DNA from: Cellulomonas sp. Leaf334
GTDB taxonomy: Bacteria; Actinomycetota; Actinomycetes; Actinomycetales; Cellulomonadaceae
Direction of reading: 5' to 3'
Assembly (NCBI RefSeq): GCF_001424195.1
Contig: NZ_LMOO01000005.1
Coordinates: 671,646 to 735,645, forward strand
DNA: 64,000 nt
Both the position numbers and the translations under genes were made by a program. How positions within the stretch are numbered: the stretch's first letter is position 1; each line of letters starts with the position of its first letter. Under the pieces are notes generated by a model. That model was not told the origin of the DNA and did not search any database. It worked only from the letters and a program-made list of their open reading frames with translations. Positions 52,104 to 61,058 of this stretch are shown piece by piece.

Positions 52104-53422
52104 TGCGCCCGCCACGCGTCCTCATCATCGTGCAGAACCTGCCGGTCCCCCTGGACCGGCGGGTGTGGCTGGAGGCCCAGGCCCTGACGGCCGCGGGCTA
52201 CCAGGTGAGCGTCATCTGCCCGAAGGGCCCGGACGACCCTGCGCGGCAGGTGCTCGACGGCGTCGGCATCTACAAGTACCGGCCGGCCCCGGAGGCCAAC
52301 GGGCTGCTCGGGTTCGTGGTCGAGTTCGCGTACTCGTGGCTGCGTACCGCGCTGCTGTCGGTGGTGGTGCGGCGCGAGCGCGGGTTCGACGTGATCCAGG
52401 CGTGCAACCCGCCGGACACGTACTGGCTGCTCGCCCTCCTGTGGCGTGTCGCCGGCGTGCGGTTCGTCTTCGACCACCACGACCTCAACCCCGAGCTGTT
52501 CCGCTCGCGGTTCGGGGAGCCGCGGTCGGTCGGGGCGCGCGCGCAGTACGGCGGGCTGCTCTGGCTCGAGCGCCGCACGTTCCGCGCGGCGGACCGGGTC
52601 ATCTCGACCAACGAGTCGTACCGCCGGGTCGCCCTCGAGCGCGGCGGGGTGCCCCGCGAGCACACGGAGGTCGTGCGCAGCGGCCCGGACACCCGCCGGA
52701 TGCGGCCCGTCGTGCCCGAGCAGGATCGCGCCCGCGGCGGTCACCTGCTCGTCTACCTGGGGATCATGGGCCCGCAGGACGACGTCCACGTGGTGCTCGA
52801 GGTCATGGACGAGCTGGTCCGGGTGCGGGGCCGGCGGGACGTGCGCGCCGCGCTGCTCGGCTTCGGGGACACCCTCGAGGACCTGCGGCGGCAGTGCACC
52901 GCCCTCGGGCTCGACGACGTCGTCGAGTTCACCGGCCGCGTCGGCCCGCGCGAGATCGGCGACTACCTCAGCGCGGCGAGCCTCGGGCTCGGCCCTGACC
53001 GCAACACCCCGCTCAACGACGCCTCCACCATGAACAAGACCATGGAGTACATGGCGTACGCCGTGCCGGCCGTCTCGTTCGACCTCACGGAGACCCGCTA
53101 CTCCGCCGGCGACACCGGCGTGATCGTCCCGTCCGGGGACATCGGCGCGTTCGCGGACGCCGTCGAGGCGCTCCTGGACGACGAGGACCGCCGGGTCGCC
53201 CTGTCGCTCGCGGCGCGGGAGCGTGCGACGGCCGAGCTCGACTGGCGTCCACAGCGCAGCCGCTACCTCGGCGTGTTCGACGGGCTGCTCCGGTTCCGCT
53301 CGACGGCCCCGTCCGACGACCCGGCACCGGACGCGCACGACCCGTGGGGCCGTGCCTACGTCGACCTCGACGAGCCCGGCAGGCTCGAGTCCTTCGTCCG
53401 GTCACGGGGTCCCGCGCGCTGA
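52103..53422 (+). CDS. Glycosyltransferase family 4, WbuB-like
   Basis: A 439-aa GT-B enzyme. It opens with IIVQNLPVPLDRRVWLEAQAL, followed by IQACNPPDTYW, FDHHDLNPELF and RVISTNESYRRVA, all marks of the WbuB-type GT4 subgroup. The C-terminal domain has LLVYLGIMGPQDD and NKTMEYMAYAVPAVSFDL with the donor-site Glu. It follows the carrier protein with a one-base overlap (TGATG), so it belongs to the same transcription unit. Confidence 0.9.
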   Translation: MRPPRVLIIVQNLPVPLDRRVWLEAQALTAAGYQVSVICPKGPDDPARQVLDGVGIYKYRPAPEANGLLGFVVEFAYSWLRTALLSVVVRRERGFDVIQACNPPDTYWLLALLWRVAGVRFVFDHHDLNPELFRSRFGEPRSVGARAQYGGLLWLERRTFRAADRVISTNESYRRVALERGGVPREHTEVVRSGPDTRRMRPVVPEQDRARGGHLLVYLGIMGPQDDVHVVLEVMDELVRVRGRRDVRAALLGFGDTLEDLRRQCTALGLDDVVEFTGRVGPREIGDYLSAASLGLGPDRNTPLNDASTMNKTMEYMAYAVPAVSFDLTETRYSAGDTGVIVPSGDIGAFADAVEALLDDEDRRVALSLAARERATAELDWRPQRSRYLGVFDGLLRFRSTAPSDDPAPDAHDPWGRAYVDLDEPGRLESFVRSRGPAR

Positions 53423-53435
53423 GCCGCGTGACCGC

Positions 53436-54857
53436 TCAGCGCGAGCTGTCCGACACCCGCGCGCGGCGCCCCTCGTCCACGTCGGGCGCGTCGGCGTCGG
53501 GCGTCGGCACGAGGGCGACCGGTGCCGGCTCCCCGTCGGCGGCGGTCGCTGGGGGCGCCGGATCTCGATCGCTCGGATGGAGGCGGATCAGCGCCCCCGC
53601 GATGCCGAGCGCCAGGAACAGCGTCCCCATCGTCATCGGGAAGCCGAACCCGTCGAAGAACGCGAGCGAGACCGCCCCGGCCAGGATGCCCGCGATGAGC
53701 GAGAGCGCCAGGTCGCGCGACTGCGGGTCCGCCCAGCGGCGGCGCCGGCGCACCAGGACGACGATCGCGGTGATGGGGACCGCGACGAACGCGACCGTGC
53801 CGACGATCCCGCAGCTGACCAGCAGGCCGAGGTAGTTGTTGTCGAAGATCCGGTACTTCGGCAGGAACGTGCCCAGGCCGCGACCGAACCAGGGTGCGTC
53901 GAGGAAGAACTGCCAGGCGACCGCGTAGCTGTCCGTGCGGGACGTGATGCTCGGGTCGTCCTTCACGCCGCTGAACATGCCACGCACCGAGCTGAACAGA
54001 CGGGGCACGCCGGCGGCCAGCACCACGGCCACGGCGAGGAACGAGCCGCCCACCCGCCACCGCAGCGCGGGCGGCCAGCCCCACAGCAGCACGAGCATGC
54101 AGACCGCGAGGCCGATGTACGCCGAGCGGGACATGGAGATCGCCAGGGCCAGCGAGATCGCCGCCACGGGGAACCAGCGCCGCACGAAGCCGCGTCCCGA
54201 CGGGTAGAGCGCCCCGTGCAGCGCGAGCGGCAGCAGGATGGACAGGAGCGCGCCGAACTCGATCGGGCTGGTCGCGGTCCCCGAGATCCGTACCAGTCCG
54301 TTGCGAAACGCCGCGCTGACGTCGCCGACCGCGGTCAGGCCCGGGATCGCGATGCGGTCGACCAGCGGCTGCTTGGTCACGTACTGCGCGAGCCCCACGA
54401 GGGCCATCAGGCCGCCGATGAACGCGAACCGGCGCACCAGCACCTCGACGTCCCGGAGCTTGGTCAGGCCGTCGTGCGCCGTGAGCAACGCACCCGACCA
54501 GGAGACGACGACGAGCAGGGCGACGTCGGCCGGGCTGACCTCGTCCCCGTCGATCGGCCGCGTCATGGCTGCGACGTAGCTGATCCCGACGGCGACGAGG
54601 AAGTAGGTGAGCGCGATCCGGATCGGCCGCCGCGGCCCGGCGACGCTCGCGGAGCGCCACAGCTGCGCGAGGAACCACACGAGCGCGCTCGCGAGACCGA
54701 ACAGCGTCGACGGTGCGCCCGCGCTGCCCAGCGGATGGAAGATCAGCCGCGACGGGATCGCGAACAGCAGCACGAGGTAGACGGTCAGCCAGGTCAGCAC
54801 ACCGGTCGTGCGCAGCGCGTCGCGGGACCGGGCTGCCGTGACCGTCGCGCTACCCAC
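53436..54857 (-). CDS. O-antigen ligase/polymerase family protein (Wzy-like)
   Basis: 473 aa from GTG 54857, which overlaps the stop of the Wzz-like gene. About 11 membrane helices and the Wzy_C-type loop, with RTDSYAVAWQFFLDAPWFGRGLGTFLP as the conserved H/R-rich extracytoplasmic segment. The hydrophilic C-terminal 60 residues are acidic and Pro-rich. It is the only polymerase candidate in the locus and would join repeat units outside the membrane. Confidence 0.87.
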   Translation of the reverse strand: MGSATVTAARSRDALRTTGVLTWLTVYLVLLFAIPSRLIFHPLGSAGAPSTLFGLASALVWFLAQLWRSASVAGPRRPIRIALTYFLVAVGISYVAAMTRPIDGDEVSPADVALLVVVSWSGALLTAHDGLTKLRDVEVLVRRFAFIGGLMALVGLAQYVTKQPLVDRIAIPGLTAVGDVSAAFRNGLVRISGTATSPIEFGALLSILLPLALHGALYPSGRGFVRRWFPVAAISLALAISMSRSAYIGLAVCMLVLLWGWPPALRWRVGGSFLAVAVVLAAGVPRLFSSVRGMFSGVKDDPSITSRTDSYAVAWQFFLDAPWFGRGLGTFLPKYRIFDNNYLGLLVSCGIVGTVAFVAVPITAIVVLVRRRRRWADPQSRDLALSLIAGILAGAVSLAFFDGFGFPMTMGTLFLALGIAGALIRLHPSDRDPAPPATAADGEPAPVALVPTPDADAPDVDEGRRARVSDSSR

Positions 54858-55782
54858 GATGGACGATGTGGAACTCGTCGTCGAGGGCGGGATCGTCCGT
54901 CGCACGCGGCGGCCACTGCGAGCCGTAGCGCTCCTCGGACCGGGCGAAGTCCTGTGCCTGGACCTTCGGCGCGGTCTTCTGCCACGACGTCGCGTCCTCG
55001 TCGGTCGTCTGCGCGGCCTGGGGCAGCTCGGGCTCGGGCTCCTCAGGTGCGGTGGCCACCGAGGGGTCCGCGGGGACCGGGGGCGCCGTGGTCGCCGCCG
55101 ACGACGGCGCGGCCTGCCCGTCGGCGTCCGGCGCGACGGCCGCCTCCGGCGCGTCCGTCGACTCCGCCCCCGCACGGAGGTGCTCGCGCCGGCGGGCAGC
55201 CAGGCTGTCGAACGCGATGGCGCCGACGAGCGTCAGCACCATCCCCACCCCGGCGGCGGCGATGAGCGCACGCAGCGAGTCGCTGCGCTCCGTGGTGGCA
55301 CGGGTGTCGACGGACAGCGGCATCGAGGTGACGCGGGAGTCCGCCGGGGCCTCGACCTGGTCCTGGAGCATGGTCAGGGCGTCGGGCAGGGTGTCGAGGA
55401 CCGCGTTCAGGGCGGCCATCACGTCCTCCTCGGACGGGTCCTCCACCTTGATGAGCACCAGCGGGCCTCGGGAGAGCGGGTCGAGCACGATGTCGTAGGT
55501 CGTGTTCGGGAAGTCCTCGGCGAACAGCTGACGGGCCTCGTCACCCGCCAGGTACGCGACGACGAGAGCCGCGGGCTGCTCGAGGCCGCCCAGGGCGAGC
55601 AGGGGGTTCGAGCCGTCCTCGAGCGAGGCGCCCGGCGGGAGGAGGAGCACGCTGCCGGCCGCGCTGTACGTCGGCGGGACGGCGTCGTTGGCCACGTAGA
55701 CGAGGCCCGCGGTCATGGCCAGACCCACGAGCACGACATACCACCGCCGCAGAAGTGCAGCGACGACGGCGGTGAACTCCAT
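54850..55782 (-). CDS. Wzz-like chain-length determinant without kinase domain
   Basis: 310 aa from ATG 55782 (AGGAG upstream). Two helices (about 16-36 and 177-197) bracket an extracytoplasmic region; the start MEFTAVVAALLRRWYVVLVG is typical of Wzz/YveK. The cytoplasmic tail of about 110 residues is Pro/Ala/Glu-rich with no Walker motifs. It probably tunes chain length with the adjacent polymerase. Confidence 0.84.
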   Translation of the reverse strand: MEFTAVVAALLRRWYVVLVGLAMTAGLVYVANDAVPPTYSAAGSVLLLPPGASLEDGSNPLLALGGLEQPAALVVAYLAGDEARQLFAEDFPNTTYDIVLDPLSRGPLVLIKVEDPSEEDVMAALNAVLDTLPDALTMLQDQVEAPADSRVTSMPLSVDTRATTERSDSLRALIAAAGVGMVLTLVGAIAFDSLAARRREHLRAGAESTDAPEAAVAPDADGQAAPSSAATTAPPVPADPSVATAPEEPEPELPQAAQTTDEDATSWQKTAPKVQAQDFARSEERYGSQWPPRATDDPALDDEFHIVHRG

Positions 55783-55974
55783 GGGTGCTCCTGTCGGGTC
55801 CTCCCCGCGCTGACCTGGCTGGCGGCGGTCCTTCGAGGTTAACGCCGGGGTCTGCGGTCGCGGCACGGGCACCCGGAATCATGTCCGATTCGTCACGATA
55901 TCTTCATCCGGTCGCCGAGGTGTCGGGCCGGGTCCGCGTGCCAGACTCGACGCGGTGCGAGGAGGTGGTGGGCG
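55783..55974. promoter_or_regulatory. Divergent promoter region of the two Wzz-like genes
   Basis: A 192-base spacer containing ATGTCCG (55881-55887), CGATATC (55896-55902) and TTCATCC (55903-55909), variants of motifs seen in other spacers of the locus. A strong GAGGAGG stands before the plus-strand start. No clear -35/-10 pair. Confidence 0.4.
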
Positions 55975-56877
55975 ATGACGATCTGGGACGCGTTGCAGGC
56001 GCTCGTCCGCCGCTGGTACGTGCTGGTCGGCGCCGTCCTCATCGGTCTGCTCGCCAGCTACGTCGCCGTCTCCGCCGAGGGTGCCTACTGGTCGAAGGCG
56101 GAGGTCACGTTCCTGGCGCCGACGAGCGCGATCAACCCCAACGCGCTGCGCGTCACCTCCAGCGACCTCATCATCGCCGCGGGAGCCGTGGCGAAGCGCG
56201 TGAACGGGAACGCGACGTGGAACCAGATGGCCGACCCCGCGGCCACGATCGTCGGCCAGGGCATCCTGGACGGGTCGCAGGTCAAGCTCCCTGACCACGG
56301 GGGCCAGTGGTCGCGCGTGTACCCGCGGCAGGTGCTCGACGTCCAGGTGAGCGGTCCGACGGCGGACATCGTCCGCTTGCGTCGCACGCAGATCATCGAC
56401 CGCATCGACGCCGAGCTGGCGGTCCTGCAGGAGGGTGTCGCGCCGTCGGACCGGATCACGACGGCGGTCGTCCCGGCTGCGCCGGCGATCATCTACGTCC
56501 ACGGCAGCAAGGTCCGCGCGCTCGCGATGATCTGGATCCTGGTCGGGGTCGGCGTGCTCGCCGCGATCCAGATCCTCGAGCCGCGCACCGCCCGGCAGCC
56601 GTGGTCCGGCGCCGTCCCCGCGTCCGTTCTCGGCGGGGCGTCCGGGGCCGGATGGTTGCGGCCGTGGTCACCTGTGACCCGGCGCCCCCGGCGGGGGAGA
56701 CGTCCCGACGTGCCGCCGGAAGGGAACCCTGCCGGGATCGGGTGGACCACGGCGGTCGCCGCGGCGGACGGCCGGCGGCGTCCTGCTACCGAGCCGGCAG
56801 GGCTCAGCCGCCGGCACGGGCGTGAAGCGCCCCGCGGATCAGCGCGGCGCGCTGAGCGCCGACCCGGCCGTACGTGA
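55975..56877 (+). CDS. Second Wzz-like membrane protein
   Basis: 300 aa from ATG 55975. The opening TIWDALQALVRRWYVLVGAVLIGLLASYV is Wzz-like, and a second helix lies at about 180-200 (LAMIWILVGVGVLAAIQIL). The tail from about residue 205 is Arg/Pro-rich and of poor quality as protein sequence. Its last 74 bases overlap the convergent glycosyltransferase, so the true C-terminus may have been extended by loss of an earlier stop. No kinase domain. Confidence 0.75.
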   Translation: MTIWDALQALVRRWYVLVGAVLIGLLASYVAVSAEGAYWSKAEVTFLAPTSAINPNALRVTSSDLIIAAGAVAKRVNGNATWNQMADPAATIVGQGILDGSQVKLPDHGGQWSRVYPRQVLDVQVSGPTADIVRLRRTQIIDRIDAELAVLQEGVAPSDRITTAVVPAAPAIIYVHGSKVRALAMIWILVGVGVLAAIQILEPRTARQPWSGAVPASVLGGASGAGWLRPWSPVTRRPRRGRRPDVPPEGNPAGIGWTTAVAAADGRRRPATEPAGLSRRHGREAPRGSARRAERRPGRT

Positions 56878-57973
56878 ACCCTCCGGCGGCCGCGCGGGCG
56901 GTCGCGGCGTAGGTCGCACGGGTCCGGGCGTCCTCGGCCAGCAACCGGATCGCCGCGGCGATCTGCGCGACCGAGCCGGGCTCGACCACGACGCCCGTGC
57001 GCCCGTCCTCGACCAGCCGCGCGGCCCCCATCGGCGTCGTGACCACGGGGAGGCCGCAGGCGGCCGCCTCGTACGTCACCTGGGGGCCGCCCTCCTCCCA
57101 GGTGGGGAACACGAAGACGTCCGACCCGGAGTACAGCGCGGCGGGGTTCGGGACGTAGCCGGACAGGCGGACGCGGCCCGAGCGGGTGTGCGCCTCGACC
57201 AGCCCGCGGATCTCGTCGTCCACCGCGCCCACCAGCACGAGCTCACCCTCGACGTCGAGCGACGCCCAGGCCTCGAGCAGCTCGGGGACACCCTTGCGCA
57301 CGCCGATGCGACCGACGAACACGGCCCGGAACCCGGGCGACCTGTCGACGGGCGCGTCGAGGTCGAACCGCTCGGGCACCCAGCCGAACGACGTCCGCAG
57401 GATCTGCTCGGGCCGGACGTCGAGGGCGAGGAGCGACCGTTCGACCTCGGGGTTCGACGCGAAGTAGTAGTCGTAGAGCCGGAGCTCGGCCGTCTCGCCC
57501 TCGATCACGTCACGGGTCACCCCGTGCGTGGGCGGCAGGCCGAGCCGGGCGTACGCGGCGTCGAGGATGGGCCCGGAGGTCGCGCAGGCGGAGTTGATCA
57601 TCTCCCGCACCGTGACGATGCCCCGGTCGCGGGCCGCCTCGACGGCGGAGGCCGGGCTGCCGGGCCAGAAGTGCGCGACGGTCGTGCGCGGGTCCGCGGC
57701 GCCGACGGCGCGGCGGAACTGCCCGTCGAGCAGGCGCAGCGCAGGCGCCTCGACGTGGCGCCACGGGAGCCGGCTGGTCACGGCGGGGACGGGCGCGCGC
57801 ACCGTCACGCCGTCGGGCGGGGCGCTCCGGACGCGGCCCGCGTGGACCTCGGTCCGGATCCCCGCCGCCGCCATCCCGCCGGCGATCTGCGCGCAGCTCT
57901 CGGCCGGCCCGCGGCCGCTGAACGAGTACGGCGCGTACACCAGGCAGCGGACCTCGCCCGTCGTCGGCCTCAT
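56804..57973 (-). CDS. Glycosyltransferase family 4
   Basis: 389 aa from ATG 57973, overlapping the upstream stop as ATGA. GT-B fold: RGPAESCAQIAGGMAAAG, VFVGRIGVRKGVPELLEAW, LSGYVPNPAALYSGSDVFVFPTWEEGGPQVTYEAAACGLPVV (the E-x7-E donor motif) and TPMGAARLV. It is the last gene of the minus-strand run from 61058. Confidence 0.9.
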   Translation of the reverse strand: MRPTTGEVRCLVYAPYSFSGRGPAESCAQIAGGMAAAGIRTEVHAGRVRSAPPDGVTVRAPVPAVTSRLPWRHVEAPALRLLDGQFRRAVGAADPRTTVAHFWPGSPASAVEAARDRGIVTVREMINSACATSGPILDAAYARLGLPPTHGVTRDVIEGETAELRLYDYYFASNPEVERSLLALDVRPEQILRTSFGWVPERFDLDAPVDRSPGFRAVFVGRIGVRKGVPELLEAWASLDVEGELVLVGAVDDEIRGLVEAHTRSGRVRLSGYVPNPAALYSGSDVFVFPTWEEGGPQVTYEAAACGLPVVTTPMGAARLVEDGRTGVVVEPGSVAQIAAAIRLLAEDARTRATYAATARAAAGGFTYGRVGAQRAALIRGALHARAGG

Positions 57974-58983
57974 CCCACCACCGCCGGTGACCACGCCCCG
58001 GGGATCAGGACCGCCGGGGTGGCGTCGGACGTCGTGCCCACCGCCCACACGTCGGTGGTGCCCGGCACGTCCGCGCGGGGCAGCCCGTACAGGAGGGTGT
58101 CGTCGTCGAGCCACGCCGCCTGGTCGTCGACGCCGCGCGTGGCCGGGAGCTGCGTCTCGGCGCCGGTGGCCAGGTCGAGCACGGCGAGCGCCCAGACCGG
58201 CTGCCCGCCCGCGTGGTCGACGACCTTCTTGTACGCGACCCGCGTCCCGTCCGGCGAGATCGACGGGCACTCCGCGTCCTCGCGCACCGACGTGAGCGTC
58301 CGGTCGCGCAGCGACCCGCGGACCAGCCACGTCCTCCCGGCCGACTGCGAGGCGGCCGTCGCGTAGAACTCGTCGTCCCCGACGAACGTCACCCCCCAGA
58401 TGTTGCGGTCGGCGGCGGTGAACGGCTCGCCGTCGACGGTCAGCGCGTAGTCCTCGACGTTGCCCAGCGACGTGCCGTCGGCGCGGTGGATCTCGGTGAG
58501 GGTCGAGAAGCCGACGGTCGCGTAGGAGTGGCCGGTGACGAACGACGTCGTCGCGACCAGGGTGCCGTCGTCGGACATCCGGGTGCGGCTCGGGATGCCG
58601 GGCAGGCCCCACGTGTCGACGGCCTGCCAGCCGGCGTCGAGCACCTCGGCCTCCCAGCGGGTCGCGATGCCGGCGATCGTCCGCAGGCAGGAGGCGGCCG
58701 GGCCGGCGACGTCGACCCGGTCGCAGGCGACGTCGGTGAACGCGCGCGGGCCGCCGGGGTCGTCGAGCGGCACCGCGGCGACGAGGCCGTACTCGTTGCC
58801 GGGCAGCGTGGACCGGAACACGATGTGCGGTGCGTCGAGCACGGCGTCGAGGGCCGTGGACGAGACGGGAGGCGCGGACTCGGTCGCGGCGCGGTCCGCC
58901 CGCCAGGCAGCGACCGCGTACCCGCCCATCCCGAGCACGGCCACGACCGTGATGGCGACCAGGATCGCGACGCGCGGCTGCAC
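57970..58983 (-). CDS. Membrane-anchored TolB/beta-propeller-like protein
   Basis: 337 aa from GTG 58983 (GGTGAGG upstream). One N-terminal helix (about 6-24) anchors an extracytoplasmic domain of repeated beta segments. Propeller-like turns such as SPDGTRVAYKK, SDDGTLVATTS and DDDTLLYGLP are seen, with an NIWGVTFVGDDEFY blade. It resembles TolB-like WD40 proteins; function is unknown. Its position between the MFS and glycosyltransferase genes suggests a role in export or assembly of the polymer. Confidence 0.75.
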   Translation of the reverse strand: MQPRVAILVAITVVAVLGMGGYAVAAWRADRAATESAPPVSSTALDAVLDAPHIVFRSTLPGNEYGLVAAVPLDDPGGPRAFTDVACDRVDVAGPAASCLRTIAGIATRWEAEVLDAGWQAVDTWGLPGIPSRTRMSDDGTLVATTSFVTGHSYATVGFSTLTEIHRADGTSLGNVEDYALTVDGEPFTAADRNIWGVTFVGDDEFYATAASQSAGRTWLVRGSLRDRTLTSVREDAECPSISPDGTRVAYKKVVDHAGGQPVWALAVLDLATGAETQLPATRGVDDQAAWLDDDTLLYGLPRADVPGTTDVWAVGTTSDATPAVLIPGAWSPAVVG

Positions 58984-58988
58984 GCGCC

Positions 58989-60359
58989 TCACCGGCCGTC
59001 CCCGGCGTCCACGAGCTCCGGGACGGGGGCGTCGAGCCCGCGCACGACGTACCAGGCGACCGGGACCGCGCACGCGAGGAGGACCGCGACCGAGAGGATC
59101 GCGGGCCCGCGACCCACGGTGAACCACAGGAGGCCGAAGAGGGCGGACGACGCCATACGCGCGACGGCGACCACGGTCTGCGCGGTGCCGATGGCGGCGG
59201 CGCGGACGTTGGGAGCGGCACGACGTCCGACGAGGGCGGCGAGGACGCCGTCGGTCGCGGCGTAGAACAGCCCCAGCAGGAGGAGGGCTGCGACCGTGGT
59301 CACGGCGGAGGCGGTCGCGACGCCCGCGCAGACGTACGCGACCACGAGGGCCGCGTGGCCCCAGACGAAGACCCGGGCCCGGCCCACCCGGTCCGCGAGC
59401 CGGCCGACGGGGATCGCCAGGGCCATGTAGGCGACGTTGGTGCCGACGTACAGCAGCGGGAACCACTGCGTCGCGAACCCGTCGCGGGCCTGCAGGGACA
59501 GGTAGATGAAGCCGTCGCCGACCGTGAGCAGGGCGAGGATCCCGGCCATGACGAAGACGCGGCGCAGGCCCGGCTCCCGGAGGAACGACCAGCTGAACGG
59601 CCGCCCGGCGGGCTCGAGCCCCGGGATGTCGCAGCTGCAGCCCTTGCACTTGGGCAGCTTGCGGGCCTCGCGCGACCGGTGCTGCGTCAGCCACGCCGCG
59701 CGGCGAGGGCGCAGGTCGGGGACCAGCAGGACGAGTGCAGCGAGCCCGATGACGGCGCAGCCGAACGAGATGACGAACACCGTCTGGTAGCCGTCGGGGA
59801 TCAGCCACAGGACCACGAACGCGAGCAGCGGTCCCAGGGCCGCGCCGATCGTGTCGAGCGTGCGGTGCACCCCGAACGACCGGCCGAGCGTGCGCGGGTC
59901 GGACGACGCGGTGATCATCGCGTCGCGCGGCGCGGTGCGGATGCCCTTGCCGATGCGGTCGACCGCCACGATGGCCGTCACGGCGGCGAAGCTGCTGGCG
60001 ACGAGGAGGACCCCGCGCGTCACGGCCGACAGCCCGTACCCGACCACGGCGACCCACTTCGGGTGGTCGCCCTTGTCCGCCGCCCAACCGCCCGCGATCC
60101 GGACCAGCGCGCTGGCACCCTGCATGAGGCCGTCGACGAAGCCGTAGGCGAGCGTCGAGAGCCCGAGCGCCGTGGTCAGGTACAGCGGCAGGACCGCGGC
60201 GACGGACTCCGAGGAGATGTCGGTCAGCATGCTGACCACGCCGAGCGTGATGACGACCGACGAGACACGGCCGCGCTTGGCGGCCTTGACGGCGCGCACC
60301 TCCTCCGGTGAGGCGGGGGCGGTGCGGGCAGCGGGCCGGTCGCGCAGGGACAGGTACAC
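58989..60359 (-). CDS. MFS transporter with a cysteine-rich cytoplasmic loop
   Basis: 456 aa from GTG 60359. About 12 helices with MFS marks (GWAADKGDHPK, DRIGKGIRTAPRDAMI). The central loop (about residues 220-245) contains CKGCSC, which could bind metal or form a disulfide. The RIGKGIRTAPRDA phrase is seen in a subgroup of uncharacterised MFS proteins. The substrate is unknown. It is seven bases from the lipoprotein gene upstream and five from the propeller gene downstream. Confidence 0.85.
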   Translation of the reverse strand: MYLSLRDRPAARTAPASPEEVRAVKAAKRGRVSSVVITLGVVSMLTDISSESVAAVLPLYLTTALGLSTLAYGFVDGLMQGASALVRIAGGWAADKGDHPKWVAVVGYGLSAVTRGVLLVASSFAAVTAIVAVDRIGKGIRTAPRDAMITASSDPRTLGRSFGVHRTLDTIGAALGPLLAFVVLWLIPDGYQTVFVISFGCAVIGLAALVLLVPDLRPRRAAWLTQHRSREARKLPKCKGCSCDIPGLEPAGRPFSWSFLREPGLRRVFVMAGILALLTVGDGFIYLSLQARDGFATQWFPLLYVGTNVAYMALAIPVGRLADRVGRARVFVWGHAALVVAYVCAGVATASAVTTVAALLLLGLFYAATDGVLAALVGRRAAPNVRAAAIGTAQTVVAVARMASSALFGLLWFTVGRGPAILSVAVLLACAVPVAWYVVRGLDAPVPELVDAGDGR

Positions 60360-60365
60360 CGGCCG

Positions 60366-61058
60366 TCACCCGGCCGTCGTCAGGACGCCGGCGACGGAGA
60401 GCTCGGTGCCGCCACCGGTGCGCTCGCGCACGGTGAGCACCAGGCCGTCCGGACCGCGCGTGAAGGAGGTGGCGGTGGACCCGGGCAGCGCCGGCGAGTC
60501 GCCGACGGTGAACCCGTCCGCGCTGAGCGCGCCGACGTACGCGGCCTGGACCTCGGCCGGTGCGGAGTCGCTGCTCGCCTGGAGACCGACCTGCAGCCGG
60601 GAGCCCGACGCAGAGACGGAGCTCGACACCACGGTGAGGCCGTCGGGGAGGGGGACGACCGTGGTCGGGAAGCCCTTCACGACCGCGCCGTTCGCGCTCC
60701 CCGTCGCGGGCAGCGGCCCGGTGAGCGAGGGCCCGGGCGGCGCCGTGTCGGGCAGCCCGGACGGTCCGGGCGCCTGGGACGGCAGCATCTCGCCGGCCAG
60801 GACCTGCGCGGCGTCCGCCTCCGACCCCCCGGCGTCCGCGGGGTCGGGGGCCGTCGAGCCGTCCGTGGGTTGGCCCGCCTCGGCGTCACCGGCGCGGTCG
60901 CGCACGGTCGACGAGGACGACGGTGCCGCGTCCTCCGGTGCGGACCCGTGCGACGTGCACCCGGCGGTGGCGCCGAGCACGAGCACGACCGCGAGCACCA
61001 CGGCGCGACCGCGGGGGGCGGTTGCGCCTGCTCGGGACGGGCTGTGCGGGGTGGACAT
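60366..61058 (-). CDS. Lipoprotein of unknown function
   Basis: 230 aa with a signal peptide and lipobox (LGATAGCTS, Cys about 34). A low-complexity Ser/Asp/Ala/Pro region (about 35-120) is followed by a compact domain of about 105 residues (VVKGFPTTVVPLPDGLTVVSSS to the end). I do not recognise that domain. It is the first gene of the minus-strand run ending at 56804. Confidence 0.7.
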   Translation of the reverse strand: MSTPHSPSRAGATAPRGRAVVLAVVLVLGATAGCTSHGSAPEDAAPSSSSTVRDRAGDAEAGQPTDGSTAPDPADAGGSEADAAQVLAGEMLPSQAPGPSGLPDTAPPGPSLTGPLPATGSANGAVVKGFPTTVVPLPDGLTVVSSSVSASGSRLQVGLQASSDSAPAEVQAAYVGALSADGFTVGDSPALPGSTATSFTRGPDGLVLTVRERTGGGTELSVAGVLTTAG

